A stretch of 53,237 nucleotides of DNA from Spizellomyces punctatus DAOM BR117 (Eukaryota > Chytridiomycota > Chytridiomycetes > Spizellomycetales > Spizellomycetaceae): assembly GCF_000182565.1 (NCBI RefSeq), contig NW_015971541.1, positions 318,746 to 371,982 on the forward strand, in the 5' to 3' direction. Of this stretch, positions 35,533-48,751 are shown in pieces. Below the pieces are notes generated by a model that saw only the letters and a list, made by a program, of their open reading frames with translations, was not told the DNA's origin and did no database searches. A program made the translations under genes and the position numbers. Within the stretch, counting starts at the first letter, position 1. Every line of letters begins with the position of its first letter.

Positions 35533-37027
35533 ATGACAGACTTCAACCACTTCCCGCCTCAGAGTATGAACGTGAAAGTGAAGGAAGTCCAGCAGGGCAC
35601 TACGCCTGACGGAAAGAGAATTGTACGGAGAGGTCTGAGTGTCATAAAGGACGTGGCGGTTGGGGAGGAGATTTATCGAGAGCGACCAATTGTCTCAACC
35701 CAGTATCTGACCAACGTCGGTACCATGCGTAATTTGACCGGAAGCTACTTGAATGTAAAGCTTATATTGCTCTCAAACCCCAGGGCAAACTGTGCGGTTA
35801 TTGCCTTAAATCCCTCGATCGCGCTGACGGTGTGATTCCTTGTGAGAATTGCCAGGAGGAGAACTACTGCTGCGATTCGTGTCGGGATTCAGCGAGAAAA
35901 GAATTCCATGGCATCCTTTGTGCTGCAGACCCCACAACTAGTGAAGCATACAAGAAGCTCTTGGAGCACTGTTCGGAGAAACACACGAAGCTCCCGCTCC
36001 TGGTTGCTAATTTCCTAGCAAAAATGGTGTACGAAGAAACGGTAAAGCCCGAGGAAGGGACAGAAAAACCCAAATATTCGACGTGGGGTAAGGGACTACT
36101 GCCACGGGTCTTGTAGTTCATTTGGCTCACGAGATGTTTGGGTAGACCACTTGGAGCGTCTCTACGACTTGAAGTTGAAGCCTACCGAGGAAGATCAACA
36201 AGAAGTAGCACTGATCAAGCAGGTTATTGGCAACAAGGTGCCCGGATTTGATGACTGTACGTTTACAGATATGTGAAGTTTCCTCCCACGCTCCCTCATA
36301 CTTCCCTCCTTTCCAGTCCTCACCGAAGATCGATACGTCTTGATCAAAGGCAAGATGTCTTACAATGCATATGCTGTTGCAACCGGAAGCCAGGCGACTC
36401 CTGTGCTTAACAGCGATCCTGTCCGCGGAGCCTTCGCCGCGGACCAGAAAACCGGAGTTGGTTTATATCATGTGACAAGCTTGATTGCTCATTCCTGCGA
36501 TCCAAATGTGGATACCCAATATCAAGACGGTACCAATGAGCTTACCTTGGTTGCCAAGAGCGGCCTAAAAGCCGGAGACGAGCTTTACGTTAGCTACATT
36601 GTTCCTGATGGCAAGGAGACCAAGGAAAGGAGAAAGGAATTGAAAGAAAAGGTGCGGGCCCAGACATGGCGTTGTGACTGTATATGGCTCACTGACTTGG
36701 TTACAGTATTCATTTCATTGCAAATGCACCAAATGCACCTCCTCCATGGATCTTCTCGCTGAAGGCGGGGCTGGCAATGACGAGGCCCTCGACGTGACGC
36801 AAATGACGTCCGTTACAGCAATCATCAACGACGATGACAGTGTCGACGTTACTGCTACCCAAGTGACGACTGTGGTAGATAGTACTTCTACTTCTCTCGG
36901 TGAAGACGGTGTTTCTCTCGAAACCGAGATAACGACCCTTGAAGGGGACGGGACATCCGTGACACTGAAGACAACAGAGCTCGCTGTGCTTGAAACCGTG
37001 GATGAGAGCTCCACGGGTTTGGTTTAG
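35533..37027 (+). CDS. SET and MYND domain protein (SMYD/SET5-type lysine methyltransferase)
   Basis: The N-terminal half of the SET domain begins with GRGL-like RRGLSVIKDVAVGEEIYRE, then a MYND zinc finger (CGYCLKS, CENC..ENYCCDSCRDSA...H..LC) inserted as in SMYD and yeast Set5/Set6 proteins. The catalytic half reads YHVTSLIAHSCDPNV, which contains the NHS-like IAHSC cofactor motif, then AGDELYVSYI and a post-SET Cys pair (CKCTKC). At least five introns are needed; clear junctions include 36091/36138 and 36258/36317, while the donor before the MYND finger (near 35718 or 35755) is ambiguous. A Thr/Asp-rich disordered C-tail of about 90 residues is unusual. Histone or protein substrates cannot be inferred. 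Confidence 0.9.
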
Positions 37028-37172
37028 TCGACTATTGGTTGAAACATTTTAAGGGCGATTTCCACTTTGGAGTTGCGTGTATATTTCTTTAGCATGCGCT
37101 TGGCATTGATGCATATTTCCTGTTGCAAATAGCATATGGTTTCATCCCACATACATGATAATGCTAAAATCG

Positions 37173-40100
37173 TCAATTCTGCGCATTCTCAATCGAAAGT
37201 GTTCTGAACTTCTTTCCGATGAGAGCCATGAGCTCCCTCTGATTCAAGTCAGGATTATCTGCCTTTATGGACACAAAACTTTCCTACAATTTCATGAGGG
37301 TAAGCTCCACCGCGACAACCACCTTGAAGCATCCACAACTCACCTTAACAAAGGCAGTAAACCTGTTCTCTTTATACGGCGTCCCATCCTTCCGGATGCG
37401 CTCTGGTTTCAGCAAAATCAGCCGCCCACCACACCGCCCGCATCCGTGGGTCTAACGCAGACCAATGCATCAAGAAAAAAAAATATCAATGCAGCGCAGA
37501 TCGTCGCTTCATACCTGAACATTGATCGACTTGCTATGACGTCCGTATCTGAGCAAGCCTAGTCAATACCTCGGGAGACCAATCTCGATCAATTACCGTA
37601 AGCAACTCACGTTCTCCCACATTCATCTTTGATGCATTGATATTGGTATTTGCAGGCAATATCGTATGAATGACATGTCGTCACTTTAATCTGTGGGTAT
37701 AAACATTCGGCGCGTGCGGCCCTTCGCGGTCCATGTGAGAACTTTGCAATTGTCCGTGAACGCACGACATCATATGCCGTACCAATATTTAAAGACCTTC
37801 CCATGTGGCGGAGTAGAAACCTTGTTCAAGATCCATTGTGCAGCCTAAAAAAGGTCCGTCTGAGATTAAGAAAGCGAGTCACGGCATCCTTGTGACATTG
37901 TCATACATGGCACATTTCGTGTATCAACGTGCTCTGCAATCTTCCTACGAGATGAACATAGGTTGATTTCATCTCGTAACTCAATAGATGGAGAGATCAC
38001 GTACCAATGTCATCGAGGACCTTCATTGAAAGCTCTATACTGGCTACGTGCTCGAGTTTGCCATTCCTTAGCTCCCTGAGGATGCGTCGTCAGTGGAAAT
38101 GTGTTGATGTTCCTATTTGTATGAGTGACGTACGTACTTCTTCAGGAATGTGCGGCCAGCTGTCGTGCGCAAATGCTTGGACCACACTAAACCGAGATCA
38201 GAAGGAAGTCTCGACTCGAAGATTTCGCGATTATATTCCTGAAACAGTTGCTGTGATAACGCTACTCGCTGTCTTTTGAAAGCTGCGTTTGGGGTACCAA
38301 GGCCTGCATTGAACGGCAGTTTGAGCGAATGTCAATGGCCGTGCATGCAATCGATACATACATGCCAGATTGGACGGCGTAAAAGGTCGACGGCCAAGTG
38401 GCGTTCTTTTCGGGGTATCTAAGGCGTCAGTTGACGGCTCCCATACATTGACCAATGGTTGCAGCTTTCGCGGCGTGCCATCGCTGAAGGAACACAATTA
38501 GATGAGCATCATGCCGAAGAACAAGGCAGGCAGAGCTCACAAGACGAGGATCCCACGTTCGCTGTCGTCCGAGTCATCCCACTCCACTTCATCTGCAGTT
38601 CTGTATAAGCACATTTGCAGACATAGATCATTGTTCCGCACAATTTTCCCACCTGCTGGTTCGCTACCCTCAACAGGTTGAAAACCCATGGGAGTTCCTC
38701 TCGCGTCGGTCTTCACTAAATTTGTTGGAATATATTAGCACTTTCTATTCAGCTTTTGACCGACATCACGCCGGGTTCAGGGTGACAGTAACCAAACTGG
38801 AATTGGCACTAAGCGTACCTGGCTCGGGGGTTTCCGGTTTCATTTGGATTCCTGACGGATCGTGTGGGTCGTGACTGTGAGACAGCGGATGCCTTTCGGT
38901 CGTCCTCTCCGCCTCCAGTTTGTCCCGTAAGGAGGTGGGTCCATTTGTCGGTTTCTGGAATTGCGATGGTTGTTCATCTGACGTGCCATCGTTGCGGATT
39001 TCTGGAGCCAGCTCATCCATTGCACCGCCGGGAAGTTGAGAAGAAGGCTCACGTGGAGAACCTACACCATCATTCCCAATGCTAAGTCGATTGAATCTGG
39101 ACAGTAGCGACGTTGGGGAGGGGAGTTCATTGTCGCTGATAGTTCCATCCAGTGAACTTATATCTCTGGAAAAGGACTGACTACTACAGCTGATTGGCGA
39201 AATCCCATTTAACGTTGAATCCACATATTCAAATGATGTCCGGCGTTCAGACGTGTCTAAATTGGCCTGCAAAGGAGTCTCGATGGAGGACACACCGTTA
39301 TCCACAGCTGAATTAACTGTTTAGCACGTTGTGAACTTGGCATTGTGGACATAAGGCAACTTACTGGTCGGATCTTCTTTGTCATGGTGAACCAAGTAAG
39401 TTGTTTCAATATCAAACTTCTCGTGTTCGGTACGGAACGGGGTGACCGAACTCCCATTGGGTTCCACAAAGCTTCCCCGTCTGGCGCTGTAGACATCGCA
39501 TAATGGGCTACCCATAGAATTCATGCTTGGTTCAGCCGCATCACGCAATATGGGATATCGTTTCTCTGAGCGTCCCCGTCTCTTTCGAGTGGTCACGAAT
39601 TGATCTACCGCAACGAACTTGCATTTGCAAGGATTCGTGGTATCAACAACAGTACAGTCTTACCTTTGATGGGGTACATGGACGCACTCGGTGTTTCAAA
39701 AGTCTTGACATTCCTGGGAATCAATGTTTCCATTTCATCAAAGCAGATCTGATCTGCAGCTGTCTTGACAACCACAGGGGTATTGCATATAAAAATATCC
39801 TCTCTGCAAGATGTGTCAGAATCGCATGCCACATCTCTAATGTTCTCGGGCTTGTGATGCACAGTGGTATCTAAAAGTGTGTATTTAGGCACATCATCAT
39901 ATTTGCCAATGCTTGACTGAGTCGCCTCTTCCTCTTCTGAGCAAGAGAAATACTGAGATTCGATTGATCCCTCGTTCAATGAAGGCTTGTCAGCCGCATG
40001 ATCGACCTCGTCAATGTCTGTATCAAAGCCCTCCTTGCAGTCCCCTTTCAGTGTGGTTACTTGGCGGAAGCCCTGCTCTCCCGCACCTGAATTCGTCGTT

Positions 40101-40981
40101 ACTGAGCCCCCGGATATGTCTTGGATACTAGAGCTTTTGTGACCAAGTGAGCGTCCGTCGTCAACAGTAACTTGACTATTCCCGAGTTGCCACCCGCGCG
40201 GAATGCTTTGGTGGTTATTCTCATAATCCTTGAGGTCGTCTTCATCTACATGTGCGCCATTATCATGACTTATCGCACGAGATCCAGCGAAAACAGTGCC
40301 ATCATCGCCTGGGGAGGTGCTCAGCATAATACCACCGTCTTTCTTTTCATCTATCTGTCTTTCTGTATTCCATTCGTCAGCAGTGTCTATTTCGTATTTC
40401 TCCTCCTTTAGTACGTCTATGTTGCATTCGTCCTCCGAACTTTGTGTAGGTGGAGGATGACCTTCAACATCCGATCCTTCTTCATTGTCGAAATTGATAT
40501 TGGGAAGTGATTGCCGCATAAAATATTTCCGCTTCGGATGCGGCAATTCATCAAAGCTGTCCTCTATTCTAAACCGATGCTGTCTCGGGATATTAGTCTT
40601 CGTGTCCATATTGCCCGCTCTTTTTGGACCGGGTGTTGGCAGTTGTGCACTACTGGAATTCGAATTTTGCACCGCCGGCGAGCGTAATACAACTTCGCTA
40701 GGATCAATCTCCACTTGGGGTTCAACTGCTTCTTCCACTCTCGAATTCTCATGCTCCGCATTCTCGGCAAGCGACGGCACACATTTGTTCAGAGTGTCCT
40801 GTAGGCGTTTTGCGTACTGGTTCAACAAAGGAAAGTAGTTTGGATCCAGAAACTGGTACGGATCTTCAAACGGATATGAAGATTCCTCTCGCTCATCTGC
40901 TTCTTTTTCCAACTTCAGAAGTTTTTCACATGAGCTGTGAATAGCTGTAACATGGGTTTCCTCTCCATTCATTGTTGACAT
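37173..40981 (-). CDS. GCNA: GCNA-type SprT-like zinc metalloprotease with a long acidic N-terminus
   Basis: SprT-family protease of the germ-cell-nuclear-antigen (GCNA/ACRC) branch, which clears DNA-protein crosslinks and binds SUMO in animals. The first three large exons (39664-40981, 39365-39604, 38819-39316; phases agree) encode a roughly 685-residue acidic, Ser-rich disordered region. Short exons then build the protease: FQEYNREIFESRLP, KHLRTTAGRT, EHVASIELSMKVLDDI, the zinc motif LIHEMCHAA (about 37907-37921 and next exon), KYWAARAECLYPQIKVTTCHSY, and a zinc ribbon from KYQYQC..DECG through GRHSKSI to CGRCGGRL. An HMG-box-like tail (FVKESFVSIKADNP, ending at 37173) closes the protein, as in fungal and plant homologues. 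At least twelve introns. The start may lie further upstream (see 40982-41762). Confidence 0.9.
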
Positions 40982-41762
40982 TCACCTTATACAGTAGGGT
41001 TGGCAACCCCGTCCAGTCCCCAAGCTCCAGATGTAGATCCTCAAAATGATTTCGAAAGAAATTCACCAATTCATCCTGCCTCTGAGACCTGCTCGTCACA
41101 ACTTCCATTCTGTTATTTGGCCGCGTGCATCCATATGCACATGTCGAGTGGAGCTCAGAGAGGGATGTCCAGCTATTCGGATATTCGGACGCGTAGTGGC
41201 AAAAGGACTTTGAAGACCCAACCACTATCGACCTTCTCTCTGGCCACCAAGATATCCCTTAGAATTGGGAGACAAAATAATTTTCGATGCATGCAACTGG
41301 TGAGTTGATACGTTGCCTCTTCCTGACCTCAGAAAGAATAGATCTATGTTCTCTCCAACCTTACGAATACAAAACATGATCATTTCTTGATAAATTGCGA
41401 CACTCCTCCTTCTTATTTAAACGCGCCACTGTTCTTCTATCCTTTCCAAAGTTCAATTGTCCCGCGTTGCTATAAGGACGCACGAAACATGCACAAACCA
41501 CACCGTTATACTAGAACCCGATATTGGATTTTGAGATCTTCGTCCGATAAAGTGGACGCGTTTGCTTACCTGATCATATTTGCACGAGCAACCAGCATAC
41601 TCACCTCACACCTCACATTATCTTTCAGTTTCGGCTGGTCCGAACCTAAAACGTCAGAAGATTCAGCTAGATTATGGCTGGCCGCCCTGGAGGGATGGTG
41701 GCCGCAGGCAGTAGAGGTCATATGAATATACAGCTTTACCAGATAAGAAATGGTGATCACTG
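40982..41762. promoter_or_regulatory. Divergent intergenic region between GCNA and RPGRIP1L
   Basis: 781 bp between two divergent starts. It probably contains both promoters. On the minus strand an ATG at 41106 opens a frame with RQDELVNFFRNHFEDLHLELG, which looks coding but does not join in phase to the GCNA first exon by any splice I could find. It may be a 5' exon, an upstream ORF or another small gene. Confidence 0.4.
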
Positions 41763-44700
41763 ATGCCACGAGGAACCTCCACAGATCTTCGTCCCGAAAT
41801 TGTTACAGACGAACTGTATAATTTGAAGAGTGAAAATCTCAACCTTAAGCGGAAAATTAATGATCAGGATGATAAAACCAAAAAGTGAGATGCTGCCGTC
41901 TGCAAATGTAGCTAAAGATGCGTACTTCTTACATCAATATGCCAGGCTCATAACCAAGGTACAAAAACTTACGGAGGATTTGAGACGAGCAAAGGAGCCC
42001 TCACTGGGCCCTCAAACCAATGGGAGCGTCGAACGTGGTAGGGTTCTTTTTGCATAAGGCCCTCTTCTTAAGTGAACAATATCAGGCAAACCAACCTCAC
42101 TCGAAACATTCTAGTGAATCGAAGAGAGATGGCTGAAATGGATGACATGGTGGATGATCTCCGTGGACAGCTGAGAAATATGGCAAAAGAGAATTCCCAA
42201 CTGAAGACCAAAGTACGTTCTCACTTGGTTCTTATGCTTTTGGTCCGTTATTGATCCTTCCTGTCAGATGAACTTCTTCAAAGCTTTGCACGAGGCTGAG
42301 ACTCGAAAGGGTGCTAGATACGATCATATACCCCCTCGAATAGATTCAGTGCGTAGGCTGTGTAGACTTGTCCCAAACCATCAGTAAGCAGGAATGCCAA
42401 CATTTATAAACGTAGGGAGTGCGACGGCTTCATCCAGCCATTGCTGTCAAAGGGTACGTGATCAAGTAATGATTTATGCTATCTGGAATACTACGTGCTT
42501 ACAAGGCAAATGCATATCGGCAGACGCGGTAGAGAACGGTATCGCCCTACAGGTACAAGGTACTGGACTAGGGCTGACCTGTCTTTGATATTGACTTGCT
42601 ACTCACGTATCTATCCGTACCAGTACTCCGGCGGAGCCTGATCATAACAGCGAAGAAGTTGCGAAATTGTTGGTGATTTACAGATTATCAATCATCTGAC
42701 GCAATCAAGCTTAATCAATAAGTTTCTTAATATTTCAGGGAAGAGCTTGTGACAGTACTGCGCGGGAAGCTGAACGATTCCCAACGTGAACTCGAAAGTG
42801 CACATGAAGAAAATCAGCGGCTAAAGCAGCAAAACGAAAGGTACGATTGACCACGTAGAGTCTGATACCGAAACCGAATTTTTCATTACGTGCATGTTCT
42901 CGTCTAGTCAGGAACAGCAAGCAGATATTGAGCGTCTAGCACTACAACGAGAACATGCTGACCTAAAAAAGCGGTACCAGGAAATCAAGGATAAACACGA
43001 CACTTTGGATGAGAAATTACGTGGCCTGACTGAGACCTATTACGAGGCCGTGGGAACTGTGGAAGTGTTGACAAATGACCTCAAAGAGGAGAGAAGGAAA
43101 AGAACGGATTTGGAGCATCTAGTTAAGGAAAATGAAGCGCAGTCTCGAAGAGAAATGGAGGTACGTTGTTAGCCATTGTGCGGTCATGCTTCCGGTAGAA
43201 TTCTTATCAAAAGTAATGGTTGCAGCTTAACATCATCATAGATGATCTTCGGTTTGAAAAGAAACTTTTGGAGGAAGAGCAAGCGCGCCTACTGCAGTCT
43301 CGTTTTGGATCCCACAGAGAGGAAGAGTACAACAATGAACGACAAATACTCAGAAAACGAGTCGAAGAGCTCGAAACCCAGCTCACGGAAACTTTAAGGG
43401 ATAAGACCGGTTTACATTCAGCTTTGCAGGAGGCGCGAGGTAAACGACTATGGGCCTCCTTATGCCTGAAGTTTCATATTATAACGTGTAGTATATCTTT
43501 TAAGATCAGTGTCGACTGCTCTCGGAGGCAAAGCAAAAAGCAGAAGGGCAAATGTACGATGTGCAACATGAACTGGACAAGCTGCAAGAGCAAATGAGGC
43601 GCCTCACGCAGAATGGGTTGATCGAAATTTCCCAGATTGAAGAGGCGCTGACGTTCTGGAGCCTAAGGAACCAGAAAGCCCAGACTGCAGACTTCATTTC
43701 ACAGGCTGATGATCTTGCAGAGGTACATCAAACCTATGTTTGCTTCATGATTACCCCAATTTGAATACTTGAGCATTTAATAATAAATATATCTAGGACA
43801 AACGAGTGCTTCAAGACTTGCGATTGCAATATGCGAGATGCATCGAGGACCTGGAGAAAACCAGAAGATTACTGCAACTACAAGAGCATATCAACAAAGA
43901 TTACAAGTTAGAGGTGGAGCACCTGCAGCAGAAGCTCCAAGCCACTCAAAATGAATATGGTATGCACAGTTGATCGAGAAAAACTGGGAGTATAAAGGGC
44001 ACTCATGATATATTTCGCTCTATAGAACTTCGTCTAGAGGAGGATTCACGGCTTTTAGATCTACGTAGTAACAAGATTGCTAGTCTGGAAGCGCAGCTGA
44101 AAAATATTGCCTATGGAACAGCAAAATGTATGCACCTACCAAATTGTTGCACAATGTCTTGCATCGTTTCTGACCTGGTATTTTAGTACCGACTGCTGTT
44201 GAGAAAGCTACCGATGATGACGACGAGGTGGAACTAGAGAAAGGTATTCAATTTATGGTGTTTTGACATGTTTGGCATCAAACTCAAGTTCGTTGCGTCA
44301 CTGTTAGGCCAAAACCTGATTGCTGTTCATGTCGATGCCGCCCTTATAAGCGAAGAAGGATTCAAGTTACTGCAGCAGCTTGGGCACGACAGTAGAGACG
44401 GCGAGAGCTTTGCTTCCTTTATTTACTTTGATTTCTACGATTTCGAGACTCAAGTCACTCCAATTGGCATTGGTCTCATGCCACATTACAATCTGACCTC
44501 CAGGTACCGTCTACAGTTTCGGTGGATTTTCAAGTAACATGCGGGTTCGTGCTAACTCATTCATAGATACAAAGTGTTCGTGGACGACTTCTTCCTCATG
44601 TACCTGCAAAGCCACCCTATGATTTTGCACCTCTGCCGGTCAGACGGACTTGATTACGTGGAGGTGGCCACCTGGTATGTTACAAAATTTTCCGAACATC

Positions 44701-47251
44701 AGCTCCTCTAGATGCGTCTTACTTACCGTTCCAAAGCGCGGTAATTTTCAAAGATCTGACGGATCCTCATCGTACCGATCGCTTGCAATATTATGGTCAA
44801 CTTGTTAGCACGCACGATAATGTAGGCTTCCGTGGTTGCTTGATGGAAATCATTGGCATCTAACATTTCTCAGAAAACGGTCATTGGAAGTATTAATTAC
44901 TCCTTACGAGTTCGAGTTCCTATGGTACAAGCCATAAGATCATTCAAGGAACGAACCGTCGCTTTGAACCTCTTGACGGTCGGGGACAAGGACGTCTCTG
45001 GGTAAGTCGCCGAGACTGCATACAGCGCACACCTGTGGGACTAAGAGTTCTACGTAATACAGTAAAAGGTTTACGCATCGAGCGGATATGAATGAGTTGA
45101 TTGTCCGCATTGCCAATTGTTCAGGACTTACTGCACCACCAGGGAAGTCCCCAGCGGTATACCTTTCCTTCCAGTTACACAATCAGGATATGTCCTTGAC
45201 GGTATGGTATCTCAGTCCGTCTTTTTTACGAAACCGGACCTGACGTGATGAACAGGACACTATCCAAGACACGTGCAATCCAGAATTCAATTTCTACCAA
45301 ACCTTTCCGATGCCAATGAATCTGGATCTCGACAGAGTCCTACGGACTAGCACGGTGCGTGTTTGGCGTTTCGAGGAGAAAACATCTTTTTCATTACTTA
45401 GCAAATGACATTCCATCAGCTGGAAATAGTGGCGCTGGATGATAACGACGGTCTTGAAGACTACGTCTACGGCATAGCTAAAGTTCCACTTCTAAATTTG
45501 GCACTAAATGAAAATATTCAAGGGCAGTTTGACTTGAAGGTAACGACATTGACTCAAGGTCTATGCGCATCACTGAATACTTACACAACCTGCCATAGGA
45601 TGCATCTGGCAAACGACGAGGAAAAGTCAGCGTGTCCTTAGCTTGGGAAAAGCCATACAGACTTGAAGTGATTCCTGTATGTTTGTAACGACCTGATTAT
45701 GATCCGAGGTTACTTGCTAATCGCGTGCAAAGATCGTTTCTCAACTTGATGAGCCATCCGTTGCGGCCGAGTATAGTGGTAATGCGCCTGATCGAAGCCT
45801 CGTTGACACTGTCCCTCATGAACCTCAGAACCACCGGCAAAGTCAACAGAGCTCGGTACAATCTCCACGGTGAGTACTGCTAGTTGAAATCAATTGTTTG
45901 CAGTTCTCTGATGGAGAATTGGTTCACGATAGCCGACAGTCCCAAGAGGCATCCAACACATCTCTTGTATCAAAACCCTCCACATTCACAGTCAGTGATA
46001 TGCCTCCCGGCTCCATTATGTCGTTGAGAGACGATGAAAACGTGTCCCCAAGCGCAAGTATAGATTCAACCGGGACAAGTGAACGTTCTGATCATCGCAG
46101 CCAAGCGAGCAGACGCAGAAGAAAAAAACGCAACTTGGAAGCGTCCAGCTTCGACGAGGGACCTAGCGAAAGTGCAACCAGCTCACGGCAACTTGGAAAG
46201 TCTCGCAGTGAAGAAGTGAAGTATACGATCCCAAGTGGGGAACAGTCGGGTGGAATTACCAGTCCTGGACAGTTGCACGGATCGGGCTCTAGACAACAAA
46301 GTAGCATATCTTCAGTATGGTCAGATGCTAATGATAGCGCGTCGGAGCACGCCCTGGAGCTTGCAACATCACCACGAAAAGTCTTGGAAGAGACTGGACA
46401 AGGTATCCTAGGGGATGGCCTTAATGACGAGCGGAGCAAACCTAGCGCAGAATCAGCAACCCTTGAAAGGCGCGAAACGGTCGGCTCCACGTACCCCACA
46501 ACCCGCAGCGAATATGGCTTATCTTTAGAGCCACATCGCTCAGTGTCATCCCTTCAAATGCAAAGCACCGAACCTGTTAGCAATCCAGTATTTTCTTCTT
46601 CTCTGATGCTCATTTCGTGGATTGACCTTTTGGTTGCCTCTGTAGGATCGTGAAGAGGCCATCACCAAAGAGCGAGGCGGATCAGAAGGCATCACCATTG
46701 CCATTAGCGAGCTCAAACTGAACCTTACTACTCCAGATGTAGCAGCCTTATTACAGAACACGGAGAAGGTTTACATCAGCTTTGAGTTTTTAGACCAGAG
46801 ACCGGACGATGAGGAGCTGGAGACGGACTCGGTGACCTTGGCTGATAGCGGCGTGGTGCAATTCTCATACTCTAAGTGTAAGTTTGCTTCCACATTTTGT
46901 CACGCTATTTGAAACCAGCACGTTAATATCTGTCTCTCAGTCTTCCCCTTCTCGGAAACCACAAATCCACGGGGACGGTTTCGCCTCCGTCGTGCTCTCA
47001 AGTCACCGGAAGAGACAGACCATTTGATCCAGTTCGTTGTAGTCAGCGAACCCCCCGGAGATACCGATGACGACGTCTCCCAAGATCTTGCATACGCAAG
47101 CGTCAGCCTGAAAGAGTTGATGTCATTAGAGGACGACGGTGCAATATTTGATCTCACGTTATTTGAAAGGTCTGGTAGTCTTGAGATGGGACACTTGACG
47201 GTCACGTTGGCTGGAGCACATACCATACACACAATACTGGAAAATGGATAA
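41763..47251 (+). CDS. RPGRIP1L: RPGRIP1L-like ciliary transition-zone protein (NPHP8 family)
   Basis: Scaffold of the ciliary transition zone that gates proteins into the flagellum. About twenty exons. Domain order matches the family: N-terminal short coiled coils (MDDMVDDLRGQLRNM), the conserved ARYDHIPPRI segment, a long central coiled coil (42905-44120), then C2 domains. C2 no. 1 spans about 44300-45000 (YFDFYDFETQVTP, MVQAIRSFKERT), C2 no. 2 about 45070-45660 (FPMPMNLDLDRVL, LDDNDGLEDYVYGIAKVPL), then a Ser-rich linker (45770-46640) and the C-terminal RPGR-interacting C2-like domain (about 46650-47251, AISELKLNL, VVVSEPPGDTDDD, LAYASVSLKELM). The first intron I read is 41885-41945. Its presence almost requires a flagellated life stage. 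Convergent or overlapping genes are absent; eIF6 follows. Confidence 0.93.
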
Positions 47252-47529
47252 GGTCATACTTTTTAGTGTACTGTCGCAATTCTACAGTTTGGAGCAATGT
47301 GGCACTTCGATTTCTTCGTAAGCTCTGACGCGGATACGGCACAGTTTCTGTCACAAATGTGACTGACACACCGAGGAGGGTTGTGACTCACGCACCAGCA
47401 TGTCATGAATTTTTTTTGGATGTCCATTTCTGCTGACCTTTGCTCCGCATTCACATAAGTCGTCCGCATCAGAAGTTGAGATTTCTTTCTCTGTGAGCAC
47501 CCATTTTATCCATTTAGTGTCTCTTCAAC

Positions 47530-48602
47530 ATGGCAGTCCGTAAGTCGCATGGGTCCCTGATATGAGGTGGCGGGTCATTGTCCACCTTATTCCTAACCCA
47601 TTCCTCTGGGGTAGGTGCGCAATTCGAAAATAGCAACGACATTGGGGTCTTCTCTCGCTTGACAAACTCATATGGCCTGGTAGCTATTGGCGGTTCCGAG
47701 AACTTTTACAGGTAGGGTGTCCTGAAATTTTCTCGGACTGTTTTGTTCGTCCTGACCATGATATTTTTACATAGTGTATTTGAGAGCGAGCTATCAGACG
47801 TCATTCCGGTGGTTCATACATCAATTGGTGGGACACGAATCATTGGCCGATTGACCGCTGGAAACCGCCATGGACTGTTATTGCCGAACACCACAACCGA
47901 TCAAGAGCTTCAGCACATTCGAAACTCGTTACCGGATACAGTGGCTATTCAGCGTGTAGAAGAACGATTATCGGCGTTGGGGAATGTGATTGCATGCAAT
48001 GATTACGTAGCATTAGTACATCCAGACGTGGACCGAGTAGGTGTCCCATCTGCCGTTTCGGAACACATCGGGCAGAATTAAATGACCATTACTCCCCTCA
48101 CAGGAAACCGAGGAAATTATTGCCGATGTCCTGAAAGTTGAAGTATTTCGTCAAACTGTAGCGGGAAATGTGCTCGTTGGAAGCTACTGCGCGCTGAGCA
48201 ACCAGGGTGGAATTGTTCACCCAAAGACGTCGGTAGAGGACCAGGATGAGCTGTCATCACTGCTCCAGATCCCTTTGGTGGCAGGTACGGTAAATCGAGG
48301 CTCAGATCTGATTGGAGCAGGCCTGGTGGTCAATGACTGGAGCGCGTTTGCTGGGTTGGACACCACAAGTACCGAACTTTCGGTTATAGAAAGTATTTTC
48401 AAGGTATGCTACAGGTACTTTGCTAATTTCCTCTGCGCGATATTGACACATCGTACCTATGTACCAGCTACAAGACGCCCAGCCAACATACATTGTCAAC
48501 CAAATGCGGGATTCACTCATTGACAGGTTAGAAACTCGACCTCTTGCAGTATCATCTTGGGTGCACAGAATCTGACCGTCTTATGATCACAGCATGGCGT
48601 AA
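47530..48602 (+). CDS. TIF6: Translation initiation factor 6 (eIF6/TIF6)
   Basis: Anti-association factor that binds the 60S subunit and is needed for its maturation. Six exons (47530-47539, 47615-47711, 47775-48036, 48104-48403, 48468-48526, 48593-48602) sum to 246 codons, the exact family length of 245 aa. Recognisable blocks: [87 protein letters not shown] and the C-terminal DSLIDSMA. The first exon carries only three complete codons and the last only ten bases (tail of Ser codon, Met, Ala, stop). MAK16 elsewhere in this window acts in the same 60S pathway. Confidence 0.96.
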
Positions 48603-48751
48603 TTATGGTTTGGCGAAGTTTAGTCTCCATACTATTTACAATGGTTCCACTCCTCGGCGGCCCAGGAGAGTGATAAAGCTTCTTATGCCCATCTGACGTA
48701 AGAGTTCGCCGCAGATCTTATGCGAGCTAATGGGATGGGACTGGCGTTCGA

